Counted from the stretch's first letter, positions 8,189 through 17,085 are shown. The stretch: 64,000 bases of DNA from Pandoraea thiooxydans (GCF_001931675.1 NZ_CP014839.1:2852001-2916000), one strand, 5' to 3'. Translations and numbers: made by a program. Notes: generated by a model from the letters alone, not told the origin.

Positions 8189-10507
8189 TCAGGCCGCGCT
8201 CTGCACAACCTCTTCCTCGGCCCAGGCGGCCTCGGCCGACGTATCGGAGTCCTCGGTATCGACTTGCCGGGCCTGCGCCTGATACAGGCGGTAGTAAGCG
8301 CCGTTTCGATCGATCAGTTCTTCGTGCTGCCCCACTTCGACGACCTCGCCACGATCGAGTACGACCAGCCGGTCGGCGCGTCGCAAGGTGCTCAGGCGGT
8401 GCGCGATCGCGATGGTGGTACGGCCCCGCACGAGGTTATCGAGCGCCTTCTGGATCTCTTTCTCCGTGGCGGTATCGACCGACGAGGTCGCTTCGTCCAG
8501 GATCAGGATGCGCGGATTGATCAGCAATGCCCGCGCAATCGAGATGCGCTGGCGCTCGCCACCCGAGAGTGCCTGACCGCGCTCGCCGACCAGCGAATCG
8601 TAACCATGCGGCAGGCGCAAAATAAATTCGTGCGCGTGCGCCGCGCGGGCCGCGGCGATGATCTCGTCCCGACTCGCGTCGGGCTTGCCATACGCGATGT
8701 TCTCGGCAATCGTACCGAAAAACAGGAATGGCTCCTGCAGCACCAGACCGATGTTGCGGCGGTACTCGCTCACCGGCAAGGCCCGGATATCGGCGCCGTC
8801 GATCCGGATCGAGCCTTCCGAGACGTCGTAGAAGCGGCAAATCAAATTGACCAGCGTGCTCTTGCCCGAGCCGCTGTGGCCGACCAGGCCGATCATCTCG
8901 CCGGGAGAAATGCTCAGATTGACCCCGCGCAGCACTGCCCGGTTGCCGTACCGGAAGCCGACGTTGCGAATCTCGATTTGCCCCTTGACGTGCGGCAGGT
9001 GCACCGGATTGGCGGGTTCGGGCACGCTGGAGACATGATCGAGAATATCGAAGATGCGCTTGGCGCCTGCAGCCGCCTTCTGCGTGAACGAAACGATGCG
9101 GCTCATCGAGTCGAGTCGGGTGTAAAAGCGCGTGATATAGGCAAGGAATGCGACCAGCACACCGACCGTGATCTGATGCTTCGATACCTGCCAGATACCG
9201 AACACCCAGACAATCAACAGGCCGACTTCCGTGAGCAGCGTGACCGTGGGCGAGAACAACGACCAAACCGTGTTGACGCGGTCGTTGATCGCCAGATTGC
9301 GGTCATTGGCTTCCCGAAATCGCGTGACTTCGCGCTTTTCCTGGGCAAACGCCTTGACCACCCGAATGCCGGGAATCGTATCGGTCAGCACATTGGTGAT
9401 TTCCGACCATACCCGGTCGACCTTTTCAAAGCCGTGACGCAACTGATCGCGCACGATGTGGATCATCCAGGCAATGAAGGGCAACGGGACCAGCGTGACC
9501 AGCGCAAGCCAGGGGTTGATCGAGCAAAGGATGATCGCGGTCATGACGATCATCAGCACGTCGGTGGCGAAATCCAGCAGATGCAGCGACAAAAACACGC
9601 AAATGCGATCGCTTTCGCTGCCGATCCGGGCAATCAGGTCGCCGGTGCGCTTGCCGCCGAAATATTCGAGCGACAAATGCTGCAAGTGCTCATACGTGGA
9701 GGTGCGCAAGTCGGCGCCAATGCGCTCGCTGACCCACGCCAGAATATAAGTGCGCCCCCAGCCCAATACCCAGGCCGCCAGCGCGGAAAGCAGCAAACCG
9801 CCCAGGTAGAGCCGTACCAGCCCGTAGTCGATCGACTTGCCGTCCTGGAACGGTATCAACACCTTGTCCATCAGCGGCATCGTCAGGTACGGCGGCACGA
9901 GCGTGGCGGCAGTTGCCGCCAGCGTCAGCAGAAATCCTGCCAGCAGCTGCAGGTTGTACGGTCTGGCGAAGCGCCACAGTCGCAGCAACGCCCACGTCGA
10001 CGGCGGCGACAGTGCTTCTGTGTCGCATGTCGGGCAAATTTCCTGTTGCGGGTCGAGCACCATCTGGCACTTGGGGCAAATGGCGGGGGCAGGCGCTTGG
10101 GCGGGATGCCCGGACACCGCACTATCGCGCTGCCGCTCGAAGTGATCGAGCAAGCGAAGCGCCGCGTTATTGCGCCCGAGCGTGTAATGCCAGCAGCCCA
10201 GGCGCGCCTGGGCGTCGCATAACTCCAGGCTGCCGACCCCCGCATGATCGCGGTGCCGCAGCGCCAGCCCCTCGCGATAGCGCCACGCCTGCCATTGCGG
10301 CTCCTCCTGCCCTTTGGCCAGCAGCCGTCCGTCGGTGACGATCAGCAGGCCGCTCGCGAAGTGCAGGCGTCGATCGACGTCGAGCTCGAGCCAGGCAAGG
10401 ATTTTTTCGCCGTCGGCCAATTGCGCGGCGACCTCGTGGCGCCAGGCCTCGGGGATGCCGCCGGCGTCGGCAGCCAAAACGCGGGGATTGGGGGATTCGG
10501 TCTTCAT
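8189..10507 (-). CDS. Cyanophycin-locus ABC transporter with N-terminal PH-like and zinc-ribbon segments
   Basis: This 772-residue half-transporter has an unusual front end. Residues about 20-125 (EKILAWLELDVDRRLHFASG, LIVTDGRLL) resemble a PH/GRAM-like module. A CPKC (144-147)/CPTC (158-161) pair then looks like a zinc ribbon. Next come six membrane helices (about 170-470) of the ABC exporter type and a complete nucleotide-binding domain: Walker A GHSGSGKST, Q-loop QEPFLFF, signature LSGGERQR, Walker B ILILDEATSSVD and a terminal H-loop (AIAHRLST). The catalytic site is intact, so it should hydrolyse ATP as a dimer in the inner membrane. The substrate is unknown. It is divergent from cphA' and probably in one unit with DUF1854. 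Confidence 0.9.
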   Translation of the reverse strand: MKTESPNPRVLAADAGGIPEAWRHEVAAQLADGEKILAWLELDVDRRLHFASGLLIVTDGRLLAKGQEEPQWQAWRYREGLALRHRDHAGVGSLELCDAQARLGCWHYTLGRNNAALRLLDHFERQRDSAVSGHPAQAPAPAICPKCQMVLDPQQEICPTCDTEALSPPSTWALLRLWRFARPYNLQLLAGFLLTLAATAATLVPPYLTMPLMDKVLIPFQDGKSIDYGLVRLYLGGLLLSALAAWVLGWGRTYILAWVSERIGADLRTSTYEHLQHLSLEYFGGKRTGDLIARIGSESDRICVFLSLHLLDFATDVLMIVMTAIILCSINPWLALVTLVPLPFIAWMIHIVRDQLRHGFEKVDRVWSEITNVLTDTIPGIRVVKAFAQEKREVTRFREANDRNLAINDRVNTVWSLFSPTVTLLTEVGLLIVWVFGIWQVSKHQITVGVLVAFLAYITRFYTRLDSMSRIVSFTQKAAAGAKRIFDILDHVSSVPEPANPVHLPHVKGQIEIRNVGFRYGNRAVLRGVNLSISPGEMIGLVGHSGSGKSTLVNLICRFYDVSEGSIRIDGADIRALPVSEYRRNIGLVLQEPFLFFGTIAENIAYGKPDASRDEIIAAARAAHAHEFILRLPHGYDSLVGERGQALSGGERQRISIARALLINPRILILDEATSSVDTATEKEIQKALDNLVRGRTTIAIAHRLSTLRRADRLVVLDRGEVVEVGQHEELIDRNGAYYRLYQAQARQVDTEDSDTSAEAAWAEEEVVQSAA

Positions 10508-10655
10508 CGGTACGACACAGTGTCCCTCAAAATGGACATCTCATGAATTTTCTTTGCAAAACAACGCCACGCCGCAGGGCCACCCCCATCGTCACCGGCG
10601 CCCAATAGTATAACGAAGCGGCCCCCCGCAGCTGCCCGGTCAAGGACAGATATTT

Positions 10656-10673
10656 TTTACATTTTTATGTAAA
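10656..10673. promoter_or_regulatory. Perfect inverted repeat in the cyanophycin divergent promoter region
   Basis: TTTACAT and ATGTAAA are exact 7-bp arms around TTTT, in the AT-rich part of the 258-bp region between the transporter gene and cphA'. It is the most conspicuous dyad there and could be an operator controlling one or both directions. No local regulator gene is present. Confidence 0.45.
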
Positions 10674-10765
10674 CCATTCCCGGGCGAGGACGTTAACCCA
10701 GCATTACGCCAATTTCCGACCGATTCCCGGTCGCCCCCAGGCCTAACGAGCTCACTACGCCCTAC

Positions 10766-12988
10766 ATGCCAAAAAAAGACATTGATATTCTGGATGTCAA
10801 GTCGCTGCGCGGACCAAACATCTGGACCTACCGCCCCGTTCTGGAGGCTTGGGTCGACATTGGCGAATTGGAGGATTTCCCGTCCAATACCATTCCGGGC
10901 TTCTACGAACGCCTGTCGACGTGGATTCCGACCCTGATCGAGCATCGCTGCAGCATCGGGGAGCGTGGCGGATTTCTGCAACGGCTGCGAGAAGGCACCT
11001 GGCCCGGCCATATTCTGGAACACGTCACGCTCGAGCTGCAAAACCTGGCCGGCATGCCCGGCGGCTTCGGCAAGGCGCGGGAAACCGCGACGCGCGGCGT
11101 CTACAAGGTGATCGTGCGCGCCTGGCACGAGGAGGTCACCCGCGCCGCACTGTATGCCGCGCGCGACCTGGTGATGGCTGCCATCGAGGACCGCAGCTAT
11201 GACGTGGACGCCGCTGTGGCACGCCTGCGCGACATGACCGACTCGCTGTGTCTGGGCCCGAGCACCGCCTGCATCGTCGACGCCGCGGACGACCGCGACA
11301 TCCCCGCGATTCGCCTGAACGAAGGCAACCTGGTCCAGTTGGGCTATGGCGCGAGCCAGCGCCGCATCTGGACGGCCGAGACCGATCGGACCAGCGCGAT
11401 CGCCGAGAGCATCTCGCGCGACAAGGATTTGACCAAGCGCCTGCTCAGCGCCTGCGGTGTGCCGGTGCCCGAAGGCCGTCTGGTGGAAAGCGCCGAAGAC
11501 GCCTGGGACGCGGCCGAGGACATCGGCGTGCCGGTGGTGGTCAAGCCGTGTGACGCGAACCACGGGCGCGGGGTATTTACCAATCTGCGCACGCGCGCCG
11601 AGATCGAGGCGGCATTCGCCGTAGCCGACGAGGAAGGCAGCGGCGTGCTGGTCGAGCGCTTCGTGCCTGGCAACGAGCATCGCCTGCTGGTGGTCGGCCG
11701 CCGGGTCGTCGCCGCCGCGCGCGGCGAACCGGTATCGGTCATTGGCGACGGCCGCTCGACCATCCGCGAATTGATCGAGCAGCAAATCAATACCGACCCG
11801 CGCCGCGGCAGTCTGGAAGATTCGCCGCTCAATCCCGTGCGGCTGGACTCCGCGGCACGGCTGGAGATTGCGCGGCAAGGGTTCGAGGGGGACTCGATTC
11901 CGCCGGCCGGCCAGTCCGTGCTGATCCAGCGCAACGGCAATGTCGCGATCGATGTGACCGATCAGGTCCACCCGAGCGTCGCCGCGCATGTCGCGCTGGC
12001 CGCGCGCGTGGTTGGCCTCGACATTGCCGGCGTCGACCTGGTCGCCGAAGATATTTCGCAACCCCTCGAAGGCCAGCGCGGCGCCATCGTCGAAGTCAAC
12101 GCCGGACCAGGCCTGCTGATGCATTTGAAGCCCGCCGAGGGCAAGCCCCGTCCGGTCGGACAAGCCATTATTCAGCATCTGTTCCCACCCGGTGACAGCG
12201 GCCGCATCCCGGTGGTCGGCATCACCGGCACGCGGGGCAAGACCCTGGTGGCGCGCCTGGTGGCACGGCTGCTTCAGCTCAACGGGCAGCGTGTCGGCCT
12301 GGCTTGCAGCGACGGCCTGTTCCTGGGGCGTCGGCAAATCCAGCAGGCTAACGCCGCCAATTGGCAAGGTGCGCGCAAGGTACTGCTCAATCGCGCGGTC
12401 GAAGCCGCGGTCTGCGAGAACGGCAGCCGCTCGATTCTGGGCGAGGGCCTGGCCTACGACCGTTGCCAGGTCGGCGTGATCACCAATCTCGACCCCGATG
12501 CGCCGCTGCCCGAATACTCGATCAATGAACCCGAGCAGATGGCCAATGTCCTGCGCACACAAGTCGATGTGGTGTTGCCCGACGGCGTGGCAGTACTCAA
12601 TGCCGACGACGCACGGGTTGCCGAGATGGCATCGCTGTGCGACGGCGAAGTCATTTTCTTCAGCTTCGCGCCCACGTCGCCGACGCTGGCGGCACATCGC
12701 GCGATCGGCGGACGATGCGTGTTTGCCCGCGACGGCTATCTGATCATGGCGCGCGGCCAGGACGAAATGCCGCTGGTCGAACTGGCGTCGGTGCCGGTCG
12801 CACGGCCAGGCCAGCCGCGCCTGCAGGTCGAGAACGTGCTGGCTGCGGTCGGCGCGGCGTGGGCGTTGGACATCCCGGCGGGGCTGCTGCGCACCGGTAT
12901 CGAAACATTTGCGCTGAATCACGCCGCGCCGGCCAGCGGCCCCAACAGTCATGGTGCGGGCGCACGCAGCGCCGCGGCGCCAGCCTAA
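10766..12988 (+). CDS. cphA': Cyanophycin synthetase-like protein CphA' (truncated Mur-ligase domain)
   Basis: The 740-residue protein has the CphA N-terminal domain (1-160), an ATP-grasp domain (about 205-460, with VVVKPCDANHGRGV at 257-270 and EVNAGPGLLMH at 443-453) and a Mur-ligase-like domain with P-loop GTRGKT at 488-493. It ends near the point where full-length CphA begins its C-terminal lobe, so the GRFN and DYGHNPDA motifs are missing. The LETARGGIL motif has become CENGSRSIL (550-558), and the TNxGxDHLG stretch has become TNLDPDAPLPEY. It probably keeps ATP-grasp chemistry but not normal Mur-type ligation, rather like cyanobacterial CphA2. It is 20 bases upstream of cphA in one operon. 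Confidence 0.92.
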   Translation: MPKKDIDILDVKSLRGPNIWTYRPVLEAWVDIGELEDFPSNTIPGFYERLSTWIPTLIEHRCSIGERGGFLQRLREGTWPGHILEHVTLELQNLAGMPGGFGKARETATRGVYKVIVRAWHEEVTRAALYAARDLVMAAIEDRSYDVDAAVARLRDMTDSLCLGPSTACIVDAADDRDIPAIRLNEGNLVQLGYGASQRRIWTAETDRTSAIAESISRDKDLTKRLLSACGVPVPEGRLVESAEDAWDAAEDIGVPVVVKPCDANHGRGVFTNLRTRAEIEAAFAVADEEGSGVLVERFVPGNEHRLLVVGRRVVAAARGEPVSVIGDGRSTIRELIEQQINTDPRRGSLEDSPLNPVRLDSAARLEIARQGFEGDSIPPAGQSVLIQRNGNVAIDVTDQVHPSVAAHVALAARVVGLDIAGVDLVAEDISQPLEGQRGAIVEVNAGPGLLMHLKPAEGKPRPVGQAIIQHLFPPGDSGRIPVVGITGTRGKTLVARLVARLLQLNGQRVGLACSDGLFLGRRQIQQANAANWQGARKVLLNRAVEAAVCENGSRSILGEGLAYDRCQVGVITNLDPDAPLPEYSINEPEQMANVLRTQVDVVLPDGVAVLNADDARVAEMASLCDGEVIFFSFAPTSPTLAAHRAIGGRCVFARDGYLIMARGQDEMPLVELASVPVARPGQPRLQVENVLAAVGAAWALDIPAGLLRTGIETFALNHAAPASGPNSHGAGARSAAAPA

Positions 12989-13008
12989 GACAGGAAAGCA
13001 CAGCAATC

Positions 13009-15591
13009 ATGGAAGTATCGCGAATTCGGGCGTTGCGCGGCCCCAACCTATGGAGCCGGCGCACCGCCATCGAGGCCATCGTCAAGTGCACCGAGGCCGA
13101 ATGTTCGATCGACAATCTGCCTGGCTTCGAAGCCAGGCTGCGCTCCCGCTTTCCAGAGATCGGCATGTTGCAACCGGAGGGCATCCAGCAACCGCTCTCG
13201 CTGGCCCACGCCCTCGAGGCCGCCGCGCTCGGCCTGCAGGCGCAGGCCGGCTGCCCGGTGACCTTCAGCCGTACCGCCGCCACAGTCGAGCCGCACGTCT
13301 ATCAAGTGGTGGTCGAATATACCGAGGAGGCGGTCGGCCGCTTTGCCTTTGAATTGGCCGAGGTGTTATGCCGCGCGGCCAAGCGCGATACCTCGTTCGA
13401 TCTGGCCGACGCTTTGGCACGCCTGCGCGAGCTGGACGAGGATGTGCGCCTGGGCCCGAGCACCGGCGCGATCGTGAGCGCGGCAGTCGCGCGCGGCATT
13501 CCGTATCACCGCCTGACCGAGGGCAGCATGGTGCAATTCGGCTGGGGCAGCCGGGCACGGCGCATTCAGGCCGCCGAGTCGAGCGCCACCAGTGCAATCG
13601 CCGAGTCGATCGCACAGGACAAGGAACTGACCAAAAGCCTGCTCGCCGTGGCCGGCGTGCCGGTGCCGCAGGGACGCACGGTAGTCGACGCCGAAGATGC
13701 CTGGGCGGCGGCATGCGAGATCGGCGGGCAAGTCGTCGTCAAGCCGCGCGACGGCAATCAGGGCAAAGGCGTCGCGGTCAATATCGAGTCCCGCGAGCAG
13801 ATCATGACGGCCTATGAAGCCGCGGCGCAAATCAGCTCGGAAGTGATCGTCGAGCGGCACATCGCCGGACACGATTTCCGTTTGCTGGTGGTAGGCGACA
13901 AACTGGTTGCCGCGGCACGGCGCGATCCGCCGCAGGTCATCGGCGACGGCGTCCAGACGATTCGCGAGCTGGTCGAGCAAATCAACTGCGATCCGTTGCG
14001 CGGCGAGGGCCACGCGACTTCGTTGACCAAGATCCGTCTCGACGAGATTGCGCTGGCAACCCTCGACAAGCAAGCCTACACGGCCGATTCGGTGCCCCCG
14101 AAGGGCAAGCGTGTGGTGTTGCGCAACAATGCCAACCTCAGCACCGGCGGCACCGCCACCGATGTCACCGACGACGTGCACCCGGAAGTGGCCGAACGTG
14201 CCATCGCCGCCGCGCAGATGGTCGGCCTGGACATCTGCGGGGTCGATATGGTGTGCGAGACCGTGCACAAACCGCTCGAGGAGCAAGGCGGCGGTATCGT
14301 CGAAGTCAATGCCGCGCCGGGTCTGCGCATGCACCTGAGTCCGTCATATGGCAAAAGCCGGGCGGTGGGCGAGGCAATCATCTCGGCCATGTTCGATGGC
14401 GACGACGACGGGCGCGTCCCGGTGGTGGCGGTGGCCGGCACCAACGGCAAGACAACCACGGTGCGGCTCACCGCGCATTTGCTGGCCGCCAGTGGCCGGC
14501 GCGTGGGCATGACCAATTCGGATGGCGTCTACATCCAGAAGCAGCGGATCGACACCGGCGACTGCAGTGGCCCGAAGAGTGCGCGCAATGTGCTGATGCA
14601 CCCCGACGTCGACGCGGCAGTGCTCGAAACCGCACGCGGCGGAATTTTGCGGGAGGGTCTCGGGTTCGATCGCTGTGACGTCGCGATCGTCACCAATATC
14701 GGCATGGGCGACCACCTCGGCCTGAACTTCATCAGCACCGTGGAAGATCTCGCCGTGGTCAAGCGCGTCATCGTGCAGAACGTGGCGCCGCATGGCACCG
14801 CCGTATTGAATGCCGCCGATCCGATGGTAGCCAACATGGCGGATACCTGCCCGGGGTCGGTGATTTACTTCGCGCGTGAGCGCAACCATCCGGTCATGGC
14901 CACTCACCGCGCCCAGGGCAAGCGCGTCGTGTACACGGAAAATGGCCATATCGTCGCCGCCGAAGGGCACCTTGAGTACCGTGTTGCGCTGACCACCGTT
15001 CCGCTCACCGCCAACGGGCTGATCACCTTCCAGGTGGAAAACGCCATGGCAGCCACGGCCGCGGCCTGGGCGCTGGGACTCGACTGGGATACCATCCGCG
15101 CCGGGCTGGCGACCTTCGTCAACGATGCGGGTACCGCGCCGGGGCGGTTCAATATGTTCGATTACCACGGCGCGACCCTGATCGCCGACTACGGCCACAA
15201 CCCGGATGCGATTCTGGCGCTGGTCGATGCGATCGACGCATTGCCGGCCAAGCGCCGCGTGACGGTCATCAGCGGCGCCGGCGACCGCCGCGACGTCGAC
15301 ATCCGCCGTCAGACGGAGATCCTGGGCGATGCCTTCGACGAAGTGATTCTGTACGAGGATCAGTGCCAGCGGGGTCGGGCCGACGGGGAGGTATTGGCGC
15401 TGTTGCGCGAGGGCCTGAAAAACGCCAAGCGCGCCGCCGTCACGGAGGAAGTGCGCGGCGAATTCCTCGCCATCGACATGGCGCTCGAGCGCCTGGCCCC
15501 AGGCGATCTGTGCCTGATTCTGGTGGATCAGGTGGAAGAAGCGCTCACGCACATCGCGCAGCGGATCGCTGAAGCGGATAACGCGGCGTAG
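13009..15591 (+). CDS. cphA: Cyanophycin synthetase
   Basis: The enzyme builds multi-L-arginyl-poly-L-aspartate from Asp and Arg using ATP, forming cytoplasmic storage granules. The 860-residue length is normal. The N-terminal domain covers 1-160, ATP-grasp about 190-450 (VVVKPRDGNQGKGV at 242-255, EVNAAPGLRMH at 432-442) and the Mur-ligase domain about 470-860, with P-loop GTNGKTTT at 477-484, LETARGGIL at 539-547, TNIGMGDHLG at 562-571, GRFN at 712-715 and DYGHNPDA at 727-734. All expected motifs are present. The ATG at 13009 follows AGGAAAG; a longer in-frame extension upstream overlaps cphA' and is rejected. No cyanophycinase lies in this window. Confidence 0.97.
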   Translation: MEVSRIRALRGPNLWSRRTAIEAIVKCTEAECSIDNLPGFEARLRSRFPEIGMLQPEGIQQPLSLAHALEAAALGLQAQAGCPVTFSRTAATVEPHVYQVVVEYTEEAVGRFAFELAEVLCRAAKRDTSFDLADALARLRELDEDVRLGPSTGAIVSAAVARGIPYHRLTEGSMVQFGWGSRARRIQAAESSATSAIAESIAQDKELTKSLLAVAGVPVPQGRTVVDAEDAWAAACEIGGQVVVKPRDGNQGKGVAVNIESREQIMTAYEAAAQISSEVIVERHIAGHDFRLLVVGDKLVAAARRDPPQVIGDGVQTIRELVEQINCDPLRGEGHATSLTKIRLDEIALATLDKQAYTADSVPPKGKRVVLRNNANLSTGGTATDVTDDVHPEVAERAIAAAQMVGLDICGVDMVCETVHKPLEEQGGGIVEVNAAPGLRMHLSPSYGKSRAVGEAIISAMFDGDDDGRVPVVAVAGTNGKTTTVRLTAHLLAASGRRVGMTNSDGVYIQKQRIDTGDCSGPKSARNVLMHPDVDAAVLETARGGILREGLGFDRCDVAIVTNIGMGDHLGLNFISTVEDLAVVKRVIVQNVAPHGTAVLNAADPMVANMADTCPGSVIYFARERNHPVMATHRAQGKRVVYTENGHIVAAEGHLEYRVALTTVPLTANGLITFQVENAMAATAAAWALGLDWDTIRAGLATFVNDAGTAPGRFNMFDYHGATLIADYGHNPDAILALVDAIDALPAKRRVTVISGAGDRRDVDIRRQTEILGDAFDEVILYEDQCQRGRADGEVLALLREGLKNAKRAAVTEEVRGEFLAIDMALERLAPGDLCLILVDQVEEALTHIAQRIAEADNAA

Positions 15592-15597
15592 GTGCAT

Positions 15598-15624
15598 GCC
15601 GGGCGGCCATCGAGGCCGCCCGGC
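15598..15624. terminator. GC-rich hairpin between convergent cphA and wbuC
   Basis: GCCGGGCGGCC and GGCCGCCCGGC form an 11-bp perfect stem with a five-base loop seven bases after the cphA stop codon. There is no long T-run, so termination may be partial. Confidence 0.6.
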
Positions 15625-15650
15625 GCCGATTATTCAACTCGCAAACCGCC

Positions 15651-16124
15651 TCAAGCCGGCCAGCGATCGCCAACGGCGGCTGTCATGCACCATGCCATGA
15701 ATGCCTGCGCCTGCGGCGTGCCCGCCTCGGCCGACCAGGGCGCGTAGTCGGCGTCGACGAATGGCCGATACGGCCCGTGCTTGACCTCGAAAATCACGCC
15801 GCCGCCGTCAAGCGATACAACCGTGTGCAAGGTATCCGGCGGCGTCTCGACGACGGCCGCGCCGGCGCCGAGTGTCGTGCGGCCCGTCACCACGCCCTGC
15901 CGGTCGAATTCAAGCACCGCAAAGCGGCCACGCAACGGCAACAGCAACTCCCAGGTGTGCCCATGACGGTGCGGCCGGATATACGTGCCCGGCTCCATCG
16001 CAATGGCCAAGCGCTGGATCGGATCGCTCAATTCGGCATGCAGGTTGTGGTTCATGCGCAGGCGTGGCGATTGGCGAGCGGCGTCGGCCAGCACGTCGAG
16101 TTGGTCGGAAGGAAGAGTTTTCAC
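15651..16124 (-). CDS. WbuC-family cupin-fold metalloprotein
   Basis: The 157-residue protein opens with the family's SPRLRMNHNLH region and a DPIQRLAIAMEPGTYIRPHRHGHTWELL cupin strand. Its HxH and following Glu are likely metal ligands, and a second half has ETPPDTLHTVVSL. WbuC-like proteins occur near polysaccharide genes in some species, but no such genes are here, so the role is unknown. The start is GTG at 16124 with AGGA about ten bases upstream. It is convergent with cphA. Confidence 0.8.
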   Translation of the reverse strand: MKTLPSDQLDVLADAARQSPRLRMNHNLHAELSDPIQRLAIAMEPGTYIRPHRHGHTWELLLPLRGRFAVLEFDRQGVVTGRTTLGAGAAVVETPPDTLHTVVSLDGGGVIFEVKHGPYRPFVDADYAPWSAEAGTPQAQAFMAWCMTAAVGDRWPA

Positions 16125-16291
16125 GGAAGTTTTCCTGCGATGGAAGACTCTCGGCGGGGCGTCGCCCGCTCGCGCCTGCGTTGCGCGGGGCCGCTGAAGG
16201 CAGGCGGCCCGCGACTCGGGGCAATCGCCGGCAGCGCCGCTCGAGAATTTGGGCTGCGGCCAACGAGGCCGATGAGCCCTGGGGGTTTTCG

Positions 16292-16368
16292 TGGTCGGAG
16301 CGATAGGATTCGAACCTACGACCCTCTGATCCCAAATCAGATGCGCTACCAGGCTGCGCTACGCTCCG
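16292..16368 (-). tRNA. tRNA-Pro (anticodon TGG)
   Basis: The minus strand folds into a full cloverleaf: acceptor stem CGGAGCG/CGCTCCG, a D-arm with AGCGCAGCCTGGTAGCGC, an anticodon arm CTGAT-TTTGGGA-ATCAG with anticodon TGG, a T-arm with GGTTCGAATCC, discriminator A and an encoded CCA. It is 77 nt long and has a consensus promoter just upstream. Confidence 0.97.
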
Positions 16369-16380
16369 ACGAAGGGGGCT

Positions 16381-16409
16381 ATTCTATAAGCAAGCACATG
16401 CAGCGTCAA
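16381..16409 (-). promoter_or_regulatory. Sigma-70 promoter of tRNA-Pro
   Basis: On the minus strand TTGACG (16409-16404) is followed after exactly 17 bases by TAGAAT (16386-16381), ending about 12 bases before the tRNA 5' end. Spacing and sequence are close to consensus. Confidence 0.75.
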
Positions 16410-16496
16410 TGAAACGTTTGCGTTGCCGGGACGTTCCGCGCGCGTTTCACCATAACGCCACGGAACAGCGTCAAGATAGCGTTATTTGCAGCAGTC

Positions 16497-16982
16497 ATGT
16501 CACTCATGAATTTGATCCTGTGGCGTCATGCCGACGCGCAACCGCTGCCCGACTCGCTGACCGGCCGGCAAAGCGCCGACCTGGCCCGCGAGCTGACCCC
16601 ACGCGGCCAAAAGCAGGCGAGCCGTGCGGCCGCCTGGCTGCGGCAACGCTTGCCCGAGGGCACCGTGGTGCTCACCAGCCCGGCCCAGCGCGCGATCCAG
16701 ACCGCACAAGCGCTGACCGACAATTACCGTGTGGTGCGGGCCATTGCTCCCGGCGCCAGCGCGCTCGACGTGCTGAAGGCCGCCGGCTGGCCCGAGGGTC
16801 CGGGCAGCGTGCTGGTGGTTGGACACCAACCGGCACTTGGCCGACTCGCCAGCCTGTTGCTGGCGGGTCAGGAGAGCGACTGGAGCGTCAAAAAGGGCGG
16901 CATTTGGTGGCTGGCCTCGCGGCAGCGCGAGGACGACGGGCAAATCGTGCTGCGTGCGGTGATCTCACCCGATTTGCTTTAG
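16497..16982 (+). CDS. sixA: SixA-type phosphohistidine phosphatase
   Basis: The 161-residue protein is a short histidine-phosphatase-superfamily member: the catalytic LWRHADA motif at the N-terminus, LTSPAQRAIQTAQAL (second Arg) near residue 60 and VVGHQPALGRLASLL carrying the second catalytic His. These enzymes remove phosphate from histidine residues, for example on HPt domains or PTS proteins. Two near starts exist (16497 and 16506), and neither has a strong ribosome site. It precedes the phosphate-stress genes, though no Pho box is seen before it. Confidence 0.88.
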   Translation: MSLMNLILWRHADAQPLPDSLTGRQSADLARELTPRGQKQASRAAAWLRQRLPEGTVVLTSPAQRAIQTAQALTDNYRVVRAIAPGASALDVLKAAGWPEGPGSVLVVGHQPALGRLASLLLAGQESDWSVKKGGIWWLASRQREDDGQIVLRAVISPDLL

Positions 16983-17085
16983 AGACTCCCGTCACCGATG
17001 TTTGCACTGCGCCGGCAAGAAAAAATCTATTTAGTCATGCTTATCAATTAAAAATTTTTCCGCCGACATCCTGGAACGATTTCGC

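Noticed and set aside
7529-10222. 897-residue open frame antisense to the ABC transporter and DUF1854 genes
   Set aside because: Both opposite-strand genes have complete motifs. This frame is low-complexity Arg/Gln/Asp-rich shadow.
10640-13006. 788-residue open frame antisense to cphA'
   Set aside because: It is a high-GC shadow of a clearly recognised gene. Its His/Arg/Gln-rich composition matches no family and it lacks a start signal.
12637-13008. N-terminal extension of cphA by 124 codons
   Set aside because: It overlaps the end of cphA' in another frame. The family start and AGGAAAG site point to 13009.
13019-15591. Repeated similarity between cphA' and cphA as a recent tandem duplication
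   Set aside because: The proteins share domains but differ throughout, including motif losses, so the duplication is old.
17034-17064. AT-rich stretch before the olsB Pho boxes as an extra gene or sRNA
   Set aside because: No promoter-terminator pair or hairpin is convincing. It is better seen as promoter upstream DNA.
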